Origin: Nocardioides alkalitolerans DSM 16699
Lineage (GTDB): Bacteria > Actinomycetota > Actinomycetes > Propionibacteriales > Nocardioidaceae
NCBI RefSeq assembly: GCF_000426525.1
Contig: NZ_KE384533.1
Span: 970,562 to 1,034,561 of the forward strand
Direction: 5' to 3'
DNA: 64,000 nucleotides
This document shows positions 8,915-17,277 of this stretch, in pieces. The stretch's first letter is position 1. Each line of letters starts with the position of its first letter. The notes beneath the pieces were generated by a model. The model worked only from the letters and a program-made list of their open reading frames with translations, was not told where the DNA came from and searched no databases. Made by a program: the position numbers and the translations under genes.

Positions 8915-10215
8915 GCACCACCGTCCTCCCGGGACGGTCCTGGCGCCGCTGCGCGCTCGGTGCGGCAGGCCTGGCGCTCGTGGCCCCGCTCGGCGCCGCG
9001 GTCCTCCCGGCCGCCGCGGCGCCCGGGCAGGCGCTCGCCCTCGAGCAGCGCGACCTGTTCTGCACCGACGACGCGACGGCGGAGCAGCCGGCGTACGTGA
9101 CCGGGCAGACGACGTCGCTCGTCGAGCAGCTGGGCCTCGACGGCGTCGAGGGGCTGACGGGCGCCGGGGTCAGGGTCGCGGTCATCGACGCGGGGGTGCC
9201 CGTGGGCGCGAGCGTCAACCTCGTCGGGACCCAGGACATCGGGGGCACGACGCCCGTCGCCGAGGTCGACCACGGCACGACCGTGGCCGGTCTCATCGGC
9301 GGCCGGGACCCCGACGGCGACCGGCCCATCGGCGTCGCGCGCGACGCGGAGATCATCTCCGTGCAGGTGCTCGACCGGGAGCAGGAGGACCAGCGGGAGG
9401 ACAGCGAGGGCGTCCCGCTCCGGGCGGAGAACGTGATCGCCGGGCTCAACTGGGTCGCGACGAACGTCGGCAGCGGGGCCGCCCGTATCCGGGTCGTCAA
9501 CGTCTCCCTCGGCGTCGACCCGAGCCCCGAGCTCGAGGCCGCGGTGCAGGCGGTGCAGGCCGCGGGCGTGCTCGTCGTGGCGGCCAACCTCAACGTCGAG
9601 GAGAGCCCCGCGCCCCTCGAGCCGGGCGCGGAGGCACCCGTGCTCGCCGAGCAGGTGACCTACCCGGCGGCGTACCCCGGGGTGCTGTCGGTGGCCTCCC
9701 AACCGCCCCTCGGCACCGGCGTCGACCCCTCGACCGGCACGCGGCCGTCGTTGGGCACGGACGTCGTGGCGCCCAGCGCCGGCGCCGTCAGCGTGGCCCG
9801 CAACGGCGGCACCTGCCTGATCGAGACCCCCTCGTCGTCGTACGCGGCCGCCGTGACGAGCGGGGTGGCCGCGCTGGTCTTCCAGAAGTACCCGGACTGG
9901 ACGGCCACGCAGGTCCGGGCGCAGATCGTGGAGACCGCGAGCGGCGTGGCCGACTCGACGAACCCGTACGGCGGGGCCGGCACGGTGCAGCCCGCCGAGG
10001 CGCTGGACCGCACGGTCGTGCTCGACGGGAACGGGGAGGCGGTGAGCGGCGAGCAGGTGCAGCGGCCGTCCGTCGCCGCGACCCCGCCCCGCGCCCGCGA
10101 CGACGTGCTCGCGGACTCGCGCGACGACTTCCTGTGGTGGGGCCTGGTGGCCGGCGCGGCCGTCCTGCTCGCGGCCGTGCTGCGACCGGCGCTGAGCCGG
10201 ATCAAGCGCCGCTGA
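8911..10215 (+). CDS. mycP: Mycosin MycP, membrane-anchored subtilisin-like serine protease
   Basis: A 434-residue S8 peptidase that cleaves or stabilises ESX components outside the cytoplasmic membrane. It has a signal peptide (about residues 1-37), catalytic Asp93 (AVIDAG), His121 (VDHGTTVAG), the oxyanion Asn in VVAANLN, and catalytic Ser310 in SSSYAAAVTSG. A C-terminal membrane helix (about 402-424) ends in basic residues. The usual GTSxAxP around the Ser is altered: SSSYAAA, with Ala in place of Pro. It overlaps eccB by 4 nt and closes the ESX operon. Confidence 0.94.
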   Translation: MSTTVLPGRSWRRCALGAAGLALVAPLGAAVLPAAAAPGQALALEQRDLFCTDDATAEQPAYVTGQTTSLVEQLGLDGVEGLTGAGVRVAVIDAGVPVGASVNLVGTQDIGGTTPVAEVDHGTTVAGLIGGRDPDGDRPIGVARDAEIISVQVLDREQEDQREDSEGVPLRAENVIAGLNWVATNVGSGAARIRVVNVSLGVDPSPELEAAVQAVQAAGVLVVAANLNVEESPAPLEPGAEAPVLAEQVTYPAAYPGVLSVASQPPLGTGVDPSTGTRPSLGTDVVAPSAGAVSVARNGGTCLIETPSSSYAAAVTSGVAALVFQKYPDWTATQVRAQIVETASGVADSTNPYGGAGTVQPAEALDRTVVLDGNGEAVSGEQVQRPSVAATPPRARDDVLADSRDDFLWWGLVAGAAVLLAAVLRPALSRIKRR

Positions 10216-10239
10216 GCCCTCGAGGGGCCCTGAAATCGA

Positions 10240-10277
10240 CGACGCCGGGAGCGGACCAGTGGTCCGTCCCGGCGTCG
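10240..10277. terminator. Bidirectional hairpin between mycP and tRNA-Ser
   Basis: Eleven paired bases (CGACGCCGGGA with TCCCGGCGTCG), a bulged G, then six more pairs (CGGACC with GGTCCG) and a 3-nt loop. It lies between mycP on the plus strand and the tRNA on the minus strand, so it can serve both. There is no T-tract on the plus side. Confidence 0.7.
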
Positions 10278-10291
10278 GGTGCCTCACGGCG

Positions 10292-10381
10292 TGGCGGAGG
10301 ATAGGGGATTCGAACCCCTGAGGGCTTTCACACCCAACCCGCTTTCCAAGCGAGCGCCATAGGCCACTAGGCGAATCCTCC
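10292..10381 (-). tRNA. tRNA-Ser (anticodon GGA)
   Basis: The acceptor stem GGAGGAT/ATCCTCC pairs 10375-10381 with 10296-10302. The T-arm contains GGTTCGAATCC. The anticodon loop TTGGAAA gives anticodon GGA (reads UCC and UCU). A long variable arm fits a class II serine tRNA. Discriminator G and an encoded CCA follow at 10295-10292. Confidence 0.96.
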
Positions 10382-10467
10382 GCGAGGAGACTAACGGGTG
10401 CCGGCGGGCGGCGGGAAATCGGGTACGACGTGCGCCCGCGGGCGGACCCGCCCGGGGGTGATGCGGG

Positions 10468-10497
10468 TTGGTCGGCGCTCGGGCGGTCCCCTATGAT
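10468..10497 (+). promoter_or_regulatory. Promoter of the SRP RNA gene
   Basis: TTGGTC at 10468-10473 and TATGAT at 10492-10497, with an 18-bp spacer. Transcription would begin near 10503, where the SRP RNA stem starts. Confidence 0.65.
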
Positions 10498-10502
10498 TCC
10501 GA

Positions 10503-10595
10503 GCAACCCCCCGCGTGGCGGCATCTCGCCCAAGTCCCCCAGGGCCGGAAGGCAGCAAGGGTAAGTGAGCTCTGTCGGGTACGCGGGGGGCCTTG
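10503..10595 (+). ncRNA. ffs: Bacterial small signal recognition particle RNA (4.5S)
   Basis: The apical loop signature CAGGGCCGGAAGGCAGCAAG lies at 10540-10559, and the 5' CCCCCCGCGT (10507-10516) pairs with ACGCGGGGGG (10581-10590) to close one long hairpin. Position directly upstream of dnaX is the common actinobacterial arrangement. The exact ends are estimated from the stem. Confidence 0.93.
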
Positions 10596-10664
10596 TCGTC
10601 TTCGGGGCACGTCCCGGCTCCGCCCGCACGGCGGCTGTCGGACCCCCTGGTTAGGGTGCTGGTT

Positions 10665-12974
10665 GTGGAGTCCCCGCTCGCTTTGTACCGGCGCTACCGC
10701 CCGGAGACGTTCGCCGAGGTCATCGGCCAGGATCACGTCACCGAGCCCCTGCGCGCTGCGCTGGCGAACAACCGGGTGAACCACGCCTACCTCTTCTCCG
10801 GCCCCCGTGGCTGCGGCAAGACCACCAGCGCGCGCATCCTCGCCCGGGCGCTGAACTGCGAGCAGGCGCCGATCGCCGACCCGTGCGGCGAGTGCCGCTC
10901 CTGCGTCGACCTGGCCCGCGGCGGCCCCGGGTCGATCGACGTCATCGAGATCGACGCCGCCTCCCACGGCGGTGTCGACGACGCCCGCGACCTGCGCGAG
11001 AAGGCGTTCTTCGCCCCGGTCCACAGCCGCTACAAGGTCTACGTCATCGACGAGGCCCACATGGTGACGACGCAGGGCTTCAACGCCCTGCTCAAGCTGG
11101 TCGAGGAGCCGCCGCCCCACCTGCGGTTCATCTTCGCCACCACCGAGCCCGAGAAGGTGCTGCCGACCATCCGGTCGCGCACCCACCACTATCCCTTCCG
11201 CCTCATCCCGCCGCGCCTGCTCTCGAGCTACCTGCACGAGCTCTGCGAGAAGGAGGCCGTGCCGATCGAGGCGGCCGCGGTGCCCCTCGTCGTCCGGGCC
11301 GGCGGCGGCTCGGCGCGCGACACGCTCTCGGTGCTCGACCAGCTGATCGGCGGGGCCGGTCCCGAGGGCGTCACGCACGCGCTGGCCACCGGGCTCCTCG
11401 GCTACACGCCCGACTCGCTGCTCGACGAGGTCGTCGACGCGTTCGCGGCCGGTGACGGCGGCGGCGTGTTCGGCGTGGTCGACAAGGTCATCGAGACCGG
11501 GCAGGACCCGCGCCGGTTCACGGAGGACCTGCTGCGGCGCATCCGCGACCTCGTGATCGTCGCGGCGGTGCCCGACGCGCCGGCCACCGGTCTCATCGAC
11601 GTCCCGGTCGACGCGGGGGAGCGGCTGGTCGCCCAGGCCGCCCGCTTCGGGGGCGTCGAGCTGAGCCGTGCGGCCGACCTCGTCGCCGCCGGCCTCACCG
11701 AGATGCGCGGGGCCACCGCGCCGCGCCTCCTCCTCGAGCTCATCTGCGCCCGGGTGCTGCTGCCGGGAGCCGACTCCACGAGCGACGGCGTGATGGCCCG
11801 CCTCGAGCGGCTCGAGCGGCGCATGGCGATGCCGGGCGGCCTCACCGTGGCCAGCGACGTCGTCGTGACCCCGACCCCGATGCGTCCGGCGGCGACCCGT
11901 CCGGCGGAGCCCGTGGTGGAGCCGGCGCGACCGGCGCCGTCGCCCGTGGAGCCCCCGCGCTCCACCCCGCCCGCGGAGGCGCCTGCGGCGCCGCCGGCGG
12001 TCGATCGTCCGGCCCCGCCGGCCGAGCCCGCGCCCCAGGAGCGTGCGCCCCAGCCGCCGCCGGTCGAGGCGCCTCCGACGGCGACGGAGACCGGGCCTGC
12101 GGACGACTTGTCCGGCTGGCCCACGCCCGCGCGCCTGCCGGGTGCGTCCGGGGACGCCGCTGCGCCCGAGCGCCCGACGGGGAGCCCGACGGAGCGGCCG
12201 GCCGACCGGCCGGCCGAGCCCGCGGCCCCGTACGAGGCACCGGCCCCGCAGCCGAGCGCGGCCGCCGAGCCCCCTGCGCAGGCATCCGCCGAGACGACGG
12301 CGAGCAGCATGTCGCTGGCCGACGTACGACGCCTGTGGCCCGACGTCGTCGAGCGCACGAAGGCGATGCGCCGCGTCACCTGGATCCACCTCGCCCAGAA
12401 CTCGCAGGTCGTGGCGTTCAACGGCGGTGTGCTCTCCCTCGGCTTCTCCAACGCCGGGGCCCGACAGTCGTTCGAGTCCGGCGGCAGCCTGGAGATCGTC
12501 CGGCAGGCGGCCATCGACGTGCTCGGCGTCGACTGGCGCATCGAGGCGATCGTCGACCCCGGCTCGGTCGGTGGCACCACGGCGTCCGGCGCAGGGGGAG
12601 GCCGACCGCAGCAGGCGCGTCCGGATCCGGTTGGCCACGAGCCGGCTCGTCCGGCCCAGCAGTCCCAGGCCCCCGCACCCGCTGCCCCCGCCGAGGGTGG
12701 GCGAGCGGTCGACTCCTCCGGCGGTCGCACCGACGTGCGCCCTCCGGCGGCGGAGCCCGCTGCGGAGCGCCCGCAGTCGACGCGGCCGCGTCCGCCGTAC
12801 GACGAGGCGCCCCCGCCCGCGGAGCCCCCGTCGTGGGTCGACGACGACGACCCCGACCCCGACGCGGCGGTCTCGCCGGACGATCCCGAGGACGAGAACC
12901 CCGAGCTCGCCGGCACCGAGCTGCTGCAGCGTGAGCTCGGCGCCACCGTGATCGAGCAGATCAAGCACGACTGA
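10665..12974 (+). CDS. dnaX: DNA polymerase III subunit gamma/tau
   Basis: A 769-residue clamp-loader ATPase. It has Walker A GPRGCGKTT at residues 46-54, a Cys4 zinc module (CEQ...CGECRSC), Walker B VIDEAHM and the SRC-like motif TIRSRTHHY. A helical domain follows, then a long Pro/Ala-rich linker (about 400-540) and a C-terminal tau-like domain. The GTG at 10665 gives MESPLALYRRYRP, matching the usual family N-terminus; the first ATG further upstream would run through the SRP RNA and is rejected. No slippery A/T-rich frameshift site is visible. It is followed 67 bp later by the ybaB-like gene. Confidence 0.95.
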   Translation: MESPLALYRRYRPETFAEVIGQDHVTEPLRAALANNRVNHAYLFSGPRGCGKTTSARILARALNCEQAPIADPCGECRSCVDLARGGPGSIDVIEIDAASHGGVDDARDLREKAFFAPVHSRYKVYVIDEAHMVTTQGFNALLKLVEEPPPHLRFIFATTEPEKVLPTIRSRTHHYPFRLIPPRLLSSYLHELCEKEAVPIEAAAVPLVVRAGGGSARDTLSVLDQLIGGAGPEGVTHALATGLLGYTPDSLLDEVVDAFAAGDGGGVFGVVDKVIETGQDPRRFTEDLLRRIRDLVIVAAVPDAPATGLIDVPVDAGERLVAQAARFGGVELSRAADLVAAGLTEMRGATAPRLLLELICARVLLPGADSTSDGVMARLERLERRMAMPGGLTVASDVVVTPTPMRPAATRPAEPVVEPARPAPSPVEPPRSTPPAEAPAAPPAVDRPAPPAEPAPQERAPQPPPVEAPPTATETGPADDLSGWPTPARLPGASGDAAAPERPTGSPTERPADRPAEPAAPYEAPAPQPSAAAEPPAQASAETTASSMSLADVRRLWPDVVERTKAMRRVTWIHLAQNSQVVAFNGGVLSLGFSNAGARQSFESGGSLEIVRQAAIDVLGVDWRIEAIVDPGSVGGTTASGAGGGRPQQARPDPVGHEPARPAQQSQAPAPAAPAEGGRAVDSSGGRTDVRPPAAEPAAERPQSTRPRPPYDEAPPPAEPPSWVDDDDPDPDAAVSPDDPEDENPELAGTELLQRELGATVIEQIKHD

Positions 12975-13041
12975 GCGGTCGGGCCCGACGGCCCGCCCGT
13001 GCCCCACCCCCGATGTCCCGCACCCCGTCAGAGGAGCAACG

Positions 13042-13455
13042 ATGACGCAGAACCCGTTCGACCCGGCCGGCGCCAACCCGCTCGGCGGTGGTGGTCTCGA
13101 CATGAACGCCCTGCTCCAGCAGGCCCAGGCGATGCAGGAGCAGTTCGTCGCGGCCCAGGCCGAGCTCGAGCAGGCCACGGTGGAGGGCAGCGCCTCCGGT
13201 GTCACCGTCACCGTGCGCGGCACGGGCGAGCTGACCGCGGTGAGCATCCGCCCGGGCTCGTTCGACGGCAACGACGAGGAGAGCCTGACCGACCTCGGCG
13301 ACCTCGTCATCGCGGCCTACCGCGACGCCCGCACGCAGGCCGACCGCCTCGCCAACGAGAAGCTGGGCCCGCTCGCCGGCGGCCTCGGTGGGCTCGGCGG
13401 TCAGGGCGAGGCTCCGGGCGGCATGCCGGGCCTCCCCGGCGGCCTGGGCTTCTGA
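13042..13455 (+). CDS. YbaB/EbfC family nucleoid-associated protein
   Basis: A 137-residue protein with the YbaB core: a helical segment MNALLQQAQAMQEQFVAAQAELEQ and then the strand region GVTVTVRGTGELTAVSIRP. It ends in a Gly/Leu-rich tail. Family members are small DNA-binding dimers, usually encoded between dnaX and recR as here. A GAGGAG ribosome-binding site precedes the ATG. The Gly-rich tail (about residues 113-137) is longer than in the E. coli protein. Confidence 0.92.
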   Translation: MTQNPFDPAGANPLGGGGLDMNALLQQAQAMQEQFVAAQAELEQATVEGSASGVTVTVRGTGELTAVSIRPGSFDGNDEESLTDLGDLVIAAYRDARTQADRLANEKLGPLAGGLGGLGGQGEAPGGMPGLPGGLGF

Positions 13456-13468
13456 GCGGACGGCGTCC

Positions 13469-14068
13469 TTGTACGAAGGTGTCGTCCAGGACCTGATCGA
13501 CGAGCTCGGTCGGCTGCCCGGCGTGGGTCCGAAGGGGGCGCAGCGCATCGCGTTCCACCTGCTCGCGGCCGACCCGACCGACGTGCGCCGGCTGGCCGAG
13601 GCCCTCGTCGAGGTCACGGTGAAGGTGAAGTTCTGCAAGACCTGCTTCAACGTGTCGTCGGAGGACCACTGCCGCATCTGCCGCGACCCCCGGCGCGACC
13701 CGTCGGTGCTGTGCCTCGTGGAGGAGTACAAGGACGTCGTGGCGATCGAGCGCACGCGGGAGTTCCGCGGGCGCTACCACGTGCTCGGCGGGGCGATCAG
13801 CCCGATCGACGGGATCGGACCGGAGCAGCTGCACATCCGTGAGCTCATGGTCCGCCTCGCCGACGGGGCGGTCACCGAGGTCATCCTCGCGACCGACCCG
13901 AACCTCGAGGGCGAGGCCACGGCGACCTACCTCACGCGGATGCTCAAGCCGCTGGGGTTGCGCGTCACGCGACTTGCGAGTGGACTGCCCGTAGGTGGTG
14001 ACCTGGAGTACGCGGACGAGGTCACCTTGGGCCGTGCGTTCGCAGGGAGGCGTTCCGCCGATGACTAG
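13469..14068 (+). CDS. recR: Recombination mediator protein RecR
   Basis: A 199-residue protein of RecFOR gap repair. It has a helix-hairpin-helix (LGRLPGVGPKGAQRIAFHLL), a Cys4 zinc finger (CKTCFN...CRICRD, about residues 54-71), a Toprim domain starting LCLVEEYKDV, and a C-terminal Walker-B-like stretch. The start is a TTG at 13469 giving LYEGVVQDLIDELGRLPG; this length matches the family, while upstream in-frame starts would overlap the ybaB-like gene. The stop overlaps the next gene's ATG (ATGACTAG), so the two are coupled. Confidence 0.93.
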   Translation: MYEGVVQDLIDELGRLPGVGPKGAQRIAFHLLAADPTDVRRLAEALVEVTVKVKFCKTCFNVSSEDHCRICRDPRRDPSVLCLVEEYKDVVAIERTREFRGRYHVLGGAISPIDGIGPEQLHIRELMVRLADGAVTEVILATDPNLEGEATATYLTRMLKPLGLRVTRLASGLPVGGDLEYADEVTLGRAFAGRRSADD

Positions 14069-14705
14069 TGCAGGTGTCCCGCTCTCGGAGCTGCTCGGGG
14101 AGGCGCTCGCCGAGGTCGTCCTCGACAGCGACACCGAGGACTTCGCGCAACAGATCGCTGACCAGGTCGAGAGCTTCCTCGTGGCGCTCCAGGCCATCGC
14201 CCGCGAGGGCGACGGCGGTCGCGCCATCTCGCTGCTGCTGCTCGAGGTCTCCCAGGTGCTGCTCGCCGGGGCGCGCCTCGGCGTGCAGCGCGACTTCCTG
14301 CCCTCCGAGGAGTTCGAGCCCGACGCCGGGCCCGACCCCGACCTCGACGAGATGCGCCTGCGCCTCGCCCGGCTGCTCGACGGCGTCGACGACTACACCG
14401 AGGTCTTCGACCCCTACGTGCTGTCGTCCGACGGAGCGCCCGACCTCGTCGAGGCCACGCTGTCCGACGAGCTGACCTCGGTGGCGTCCGCGCTGGCCCA
14501 CGGTCTGCGGCACTTCCGCGCGGGTCGGGTCCACGAGGCGCTGTGGTGGTGGCAGTTCTCCTACGTCAACAACTGGGGCAACGAGGCGTCGGGCGCGCTG
14601 CGGGCCCTGCAGTCGATCGTCGCCCACGACCGTCTCGACCGGGAGGTCCGCGGCGAGCTCGACCAGGTCGCCGCCGCCGACGAGATGCTCGAGACCACCC
14701 GCTGA
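14061..14705 (+). CDS. DUF5063 domain-containing protein
   Basis: A 214-residue, acidic, mostly helical protein that I place in DUF5063, a family known from actinobacteria and often located after recR. Its function is unknown. It has no signal peptide or membrane segment. A conserved-looking region is rich in aromatic residues (ALWWWQFSYVNNWG, about residues 160-173). The ATG at 14061 follows AGGGAGG and overlaps the recR stop by 8 bases. Confidence 0.85.
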   Translation: MTSAGVPLSELLGEALAEVVLDSDTEDFAQQIADQVESFLVALQAIAREGDGGRAISLLLLEVSQVLLAGARLGVQRDFLPSEEFEPDAGPDPDLDEMRLRLARLLDGVDDYTEVFDPYVLSSDGAPDLVEATLSDELTSVASALAHGLRHFRAGRVHEALWWWQFSYVNNWGNEASGALRALQSIVAHDRLDREVRGELDQVAAADEMLETTR

Positions 14706-14758
14706 GGCCGACGGCCCGCACGGCTGAGACGCGCACGCGGACGAACGCCCCGCGCCGG

Positions 14759-14764
14759 TAGGAT
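14759..14764 (+). promoter_or_regulatory. Candidate -10 (TAGGAT) for aspartokinase
   Basis: TAGGAT in the 131-bp spacer, 72 bp before the GTG start; implies a leader of about 65 nt. Confidence 0.5.
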
Positions 14765-14836
14765 CGGCGCCGGTCAGAGCGGTGCCGTCGAAGCCTCGGC
14801 GCGCCGCGTCGTACAGGGTGAGCGAGGGAACCGGTC

Positions 14837-16105
14837 GTGGGCATTGTCGTGCAGAAGTACGGCGGCTCGTCGTTGGCGAACGCGGAGGGCGTCAAGCGCG
14901 TCGCCCAGCGGATCGTGGCCACCAAGAAGGCCGGCAACGACGTCGTCGTGGTCGTCTCCGCGATGGGTGACACGACCGACGAGCTGCGCGACCTCGCCGA
15001 GCAGGTGACGCCGATGCCGCCGCCGCGCGAGCTCGACATGCTGCTGACGGCCGGCGAGCGCATCTCCATGGCGCTCGTGGCGATGGCGATCAGCGCGCTC
15101 GGCTACGAGGCCCGCTCCTTCACCGGCTCGCAGGCCGGCGTCATCACGGACTCGGCGCACGGCAAGGCCAAGATCATCGACATCACTCCGGGGCGCCTCG
15201 AGCAGGCGATCAGCGAGGGTGCCATCGCGATCGTCGCCGGCTTCCAGGGCGTCAGCCAGGACACGAAGGACGTCACCACCTTGGGTCGCGGTGCCTCCGA
15301 CACCACGGCGGTCGCCCTCGCGGCCGCCCTCGGGGCCACGGTCTGCGAGATCTACAGCGACGTCGACGGCGTCTTCACCGCCGACCCGCGCATCGTGAAG
15401 GCGGCCCGCAAGCTCGACCGCGTCTCCACCGAGGAGATGCTCGAGATGGCCGCCAACGGCGCGAAGATCCTCCACCTGCGGTGCGTCGAGTACGGCCGCC
15501 GCCACAACATGCCCATCCACGTGCGCTCGACCTTCTCGCAGAAGGAGGGCACGTGGATCATCCCCGAGCAGCAGGGAGCCCCCATGGAGAACGCGATCAT
15601 CTCCGGCGTCGCGCACGACAAGAGCCAGGCCAAGATCACCGTCGTCGGCGTGCCCGACAAGGTCGGCGAGGCCGCGCGCATCTTCGAGACGCTCGCGACC
15701 ACGGGCGCGAACCTCGACATGGTGGTGCAGAACGTCTCCGCCGCCTCGACGGGCCTCACCGACATCTCGTTCACGCTGCCGCGCGAGGACGGCCAGACCG
15801 CGATCACCGCGCTGGCGACCCTGCAGGAGAGCGTCGGCTTCGACAAGCTGCTGTACGACGACCAGATCGGCAAGGTCTCGCTCATCGGCGCCGGCATGCG
15901 CTCCCACCCGGGCATCACCGCGAAGTTCTTCGCGGCGCTCGCGGCCGCCGGCGTGAACATCGAGATGATCTCCACCTCGGAGATCCGCATCTCGGTGATC
16001 ATCGACGGCACGCAGATCGAGGACGCGGTGCGCGCCACGCACACGGCGTTCGACCTGGACGACACCGAGGGCGAGGCCGTGGTCTACGCCGGGACGGGGA
16101 GGTGA
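14837..16105 (+). CDS. ask: Aspartate kinase
   Basis: A 422-residue enzyme that phosphorylates L-aspartate in the first step toward lysine, methionine, threonine and diaminopimelate. The N-terminal amino-acid-kinase domain starts VQKYGGSSLAN, includes VVSAMGDTTDEL and TLGRGASDTTAVAL, and is followed by two ACT domains (about residues 265-422) that bind feedback effectors. The start is a GTG at 14837. It overlaps the GTGA in front of asd. An internal in-frame start at 15584 can yield a separate regulatory subunit (listed separately), as in Corynebacterium lysC. Confidence 0.95.
   Translation: MGIVVQKYGGSSLANAEGVKRVAQRIVATKKAGNDVVVVVSAMGDTTDELRDLAEQVTPMPPPRELDMLLTAGERISMALVAMAISALGYEARSFTGSQAGVITDSAHGKAKIIDITPGRLEQAISEGAIAIVAGFQGVSQDTKDVTTLGRGASDTTAVALAAALGATVCEIYSDVDGVFTADPRIVKAARKLDRVSTEEMLEMAANGAKILHLRCVEYGRRHNMPIHVRSTFSQKEGTWIIPEQQGAPMENAIISGVAHDKSQAKITVVGVPDKVGEAARIFETLATTGANLDMVVQNVSAASTGLTDISFTLPREDGQTAITALATLQESVGFDKLLYDDQIGKVSLIGAGMRSHPGITAKFFAALAAAGVNIEMISTSEIRISVIIDGTQIEDAVRATHTAFDLDDTEGEAVVYAGTGR
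15584..16105 (+). CDS. Aspartokinase beta subunit from an internal in-frame start
   Basis: The ATG at 15584 is in frame with ask and preceded by AGGGAG at 15573-15578, five bases away. It would give a 173-residue protein beginning MENAIISGVAHDKSQAK and containing only the ACT regulatory domains. In Corynebacterium and Bacillus aspartokinase II the beta subunit starts at the equivalent position. Seen: in-frame ATG and ribosome-binding site. Inferred: that it is used. Confidence 0.6.
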   Translation: MENAIISGVAHDKSQAKITVVGVPDKVGEAARIFETLATTGANLDMVVQNVSAASTGLTDISFTLPREDGQTAITALATLQESVGFDKLLYDDQIGKVSLIGAGMRSHPGITAKFFAALAAAGVNIEMISTSEIRISVIIDGTQIEDAVRATHTAFDLDDTEGEAVVYAGTGR

Positions 16106-16110
16106 CCGGC

Positions 16111-17145
16111 GTGGGTGCACGCATCGGCATCGTCGGCGCGACCGGTCAGGTCGGTGTCGCCATGCGACAGATCCTGCTGGAGCGCGGCTTCCCGGCCGAC
16201 GAGATCCGGTTCTTCGCGTCCGCCCGCTCGGCCGGCACGGTGCTGCCGTTCGGCGACCGCGAGGTCACCGTCGAGGACGCGGCCACGGCCGACCCGACCG
16301 GTCTCGACATCGCGCTCTTCTCCGCGGGCGCCACCACGTCGCGCGCCCAGGCGCCGCGGTTCGCCGCCGCCGGGGTCACGGTCGTCGACAACTCCAGCGC
16401 GTTCCGCATGGACGCGGACGTCCCGCTCGTCGTCTCCGAGGTCAACCCGGACGCGATCGGCGAGGCCCGCAAGGGCATCATCGCCAACCCGAACTGCACG
16501 ACGATGGCCGCGATGCCGGTCCTCAAGCCGCTGCACGACGAGGCCGGCCTCGTCCGCCTCATCGCCTCGACCTACCAGGCCGTCTCCGGCTCCGGTGTCG
16601 CCGGTGTGGAGGAGCTGGCGAGCCAGGTCGCCGCGGCCGGTGACAAGGCCACCGAGCTGGCGTACGACGGCGAGGCCGTCTCGTTCCCGGCCCCGGTGAA
16701 GTACGAGCGCACCATCGCCTACAACGTCGTGCCGCTCGCCGGCTCGATCGTCGACGACGGCCTCGACGAGACCGACGAGGAGAAGAAGCTCCGCAACGAG
16801 TCCCGCAAGATCCTGGGGCTGCCCGAGCTGCTGGTCTCGGGCATCTGCGTGCGCGTCCCCGTTTTCACGGGCCACTCGCTGGCGATCAACGCGGAGTTCT
16901 CGAGCACCCTCACCGTCGCCCGGGCCAAGGAGATCCTCGCCAACACGCCGGGCGTCGCGCTCAGCGACATCCCGACGCCGCTCCAGGCGGCCGGCAAGGA
17001 CCCGTCGTACGTCGGTCGCATCCGCCACGACCCGGGCGTCCCCGACGAGCGGGGCCTCGCGCTGTTCATCAGCAACGACAACCTCCGCAAGGGGGCGGCC
17101 CTCAACACGGTGCAGATCGCCGAGCTCCTCGCCGAGCGCCTCTGA
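16111..17145 (+). CDS. asd: Aspartate-semialdehyde dehydrogenase
   Basis: A 344-residue enzyme reducing aspartyl phosphate to aspartate semialdehyde with NADPH. It has the Rossmann motif GIVGATGQVG (residues 6-15), catalytic Cys129 in ANPNCTTM, the substrate-binding region around TYQAVSGSG, and GHSLAINAEF near residue 255. Two GTG starts are possible: 16102, overlapping the ask stop, and 16111, which has GGGAGG at a proper distance and gives MGARIGIVGATG. The second is chosen. It is co-transcribed with ask and carries out the next step of the same pathway. Confidence 0.95.
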   Translation: MGARIGIVGATGQVGVAMRQILLERGFPADEIRFFASARSAGTVLPFGDREVTVEDAATADPTGLDIALFSAGATTSRAQAPRFAAAGVTVVDNSSAFRMDADVPLVVSEVNPDAIGEARKGIIANPNCTTMAAMPVLKPLHDEAGLVRLIASTYQAVSGSGVAGVEELASQVAAAGDKATELAYDGEAVSFPAPVKYERTIAYNVVPLAGSIVDDGLDETDEEKKLRNESRKILGLPELLVSGICVRVPVFTGHSLAINAEFSSTLTVARAKEILANTPGVALSDIPTPLQAAGKDPSYVGRIRHDPGVPDERGLALFISNDNLRKGAALNTVQIAELLAERL

Positions 17146-17230
17146 CGCGAGTCGGCACGTCTGCGACGTCGTACGGCGCCCAGCTGTCGCGTCTGCACGC
17201 CTGAGAGGTGCCGACCTGTCGCGTCTGCAC
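17144..17230 (-). repeat. 32-bp-period intergenic repeat, locus A (three units)
   Basis: Read on the minus strand, units of about 23 bp begin GTGCAGACGCGACAG at 17230 and at 17198, and a variant (TCGCAGACGTGCCGACTCG) begins at 17166. They are exactly 32 bp apart. The array lies between asd and the DUF3151 gene. The same unit occurs at two other places in the window. Confidence 0.85.
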
Positions 17231-17277
17231 GGTGACCGGCCCGGTCGCCGGTCGCGGCGGCGTGGCACGCTGGGGGC

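Noticed and set aside
10593..10664. An N-terminal extension of DnaX starting at ATG 10593
   Set aside because: It would start at the edge of the SRP RNA gene and adds residues absent from the family.
12230..12300. A programmed frameshift site in dnaX
   Set aside because: No slippery A-rich or T-rich heptamer is seen; the tau-like tail is encoded in one frame.
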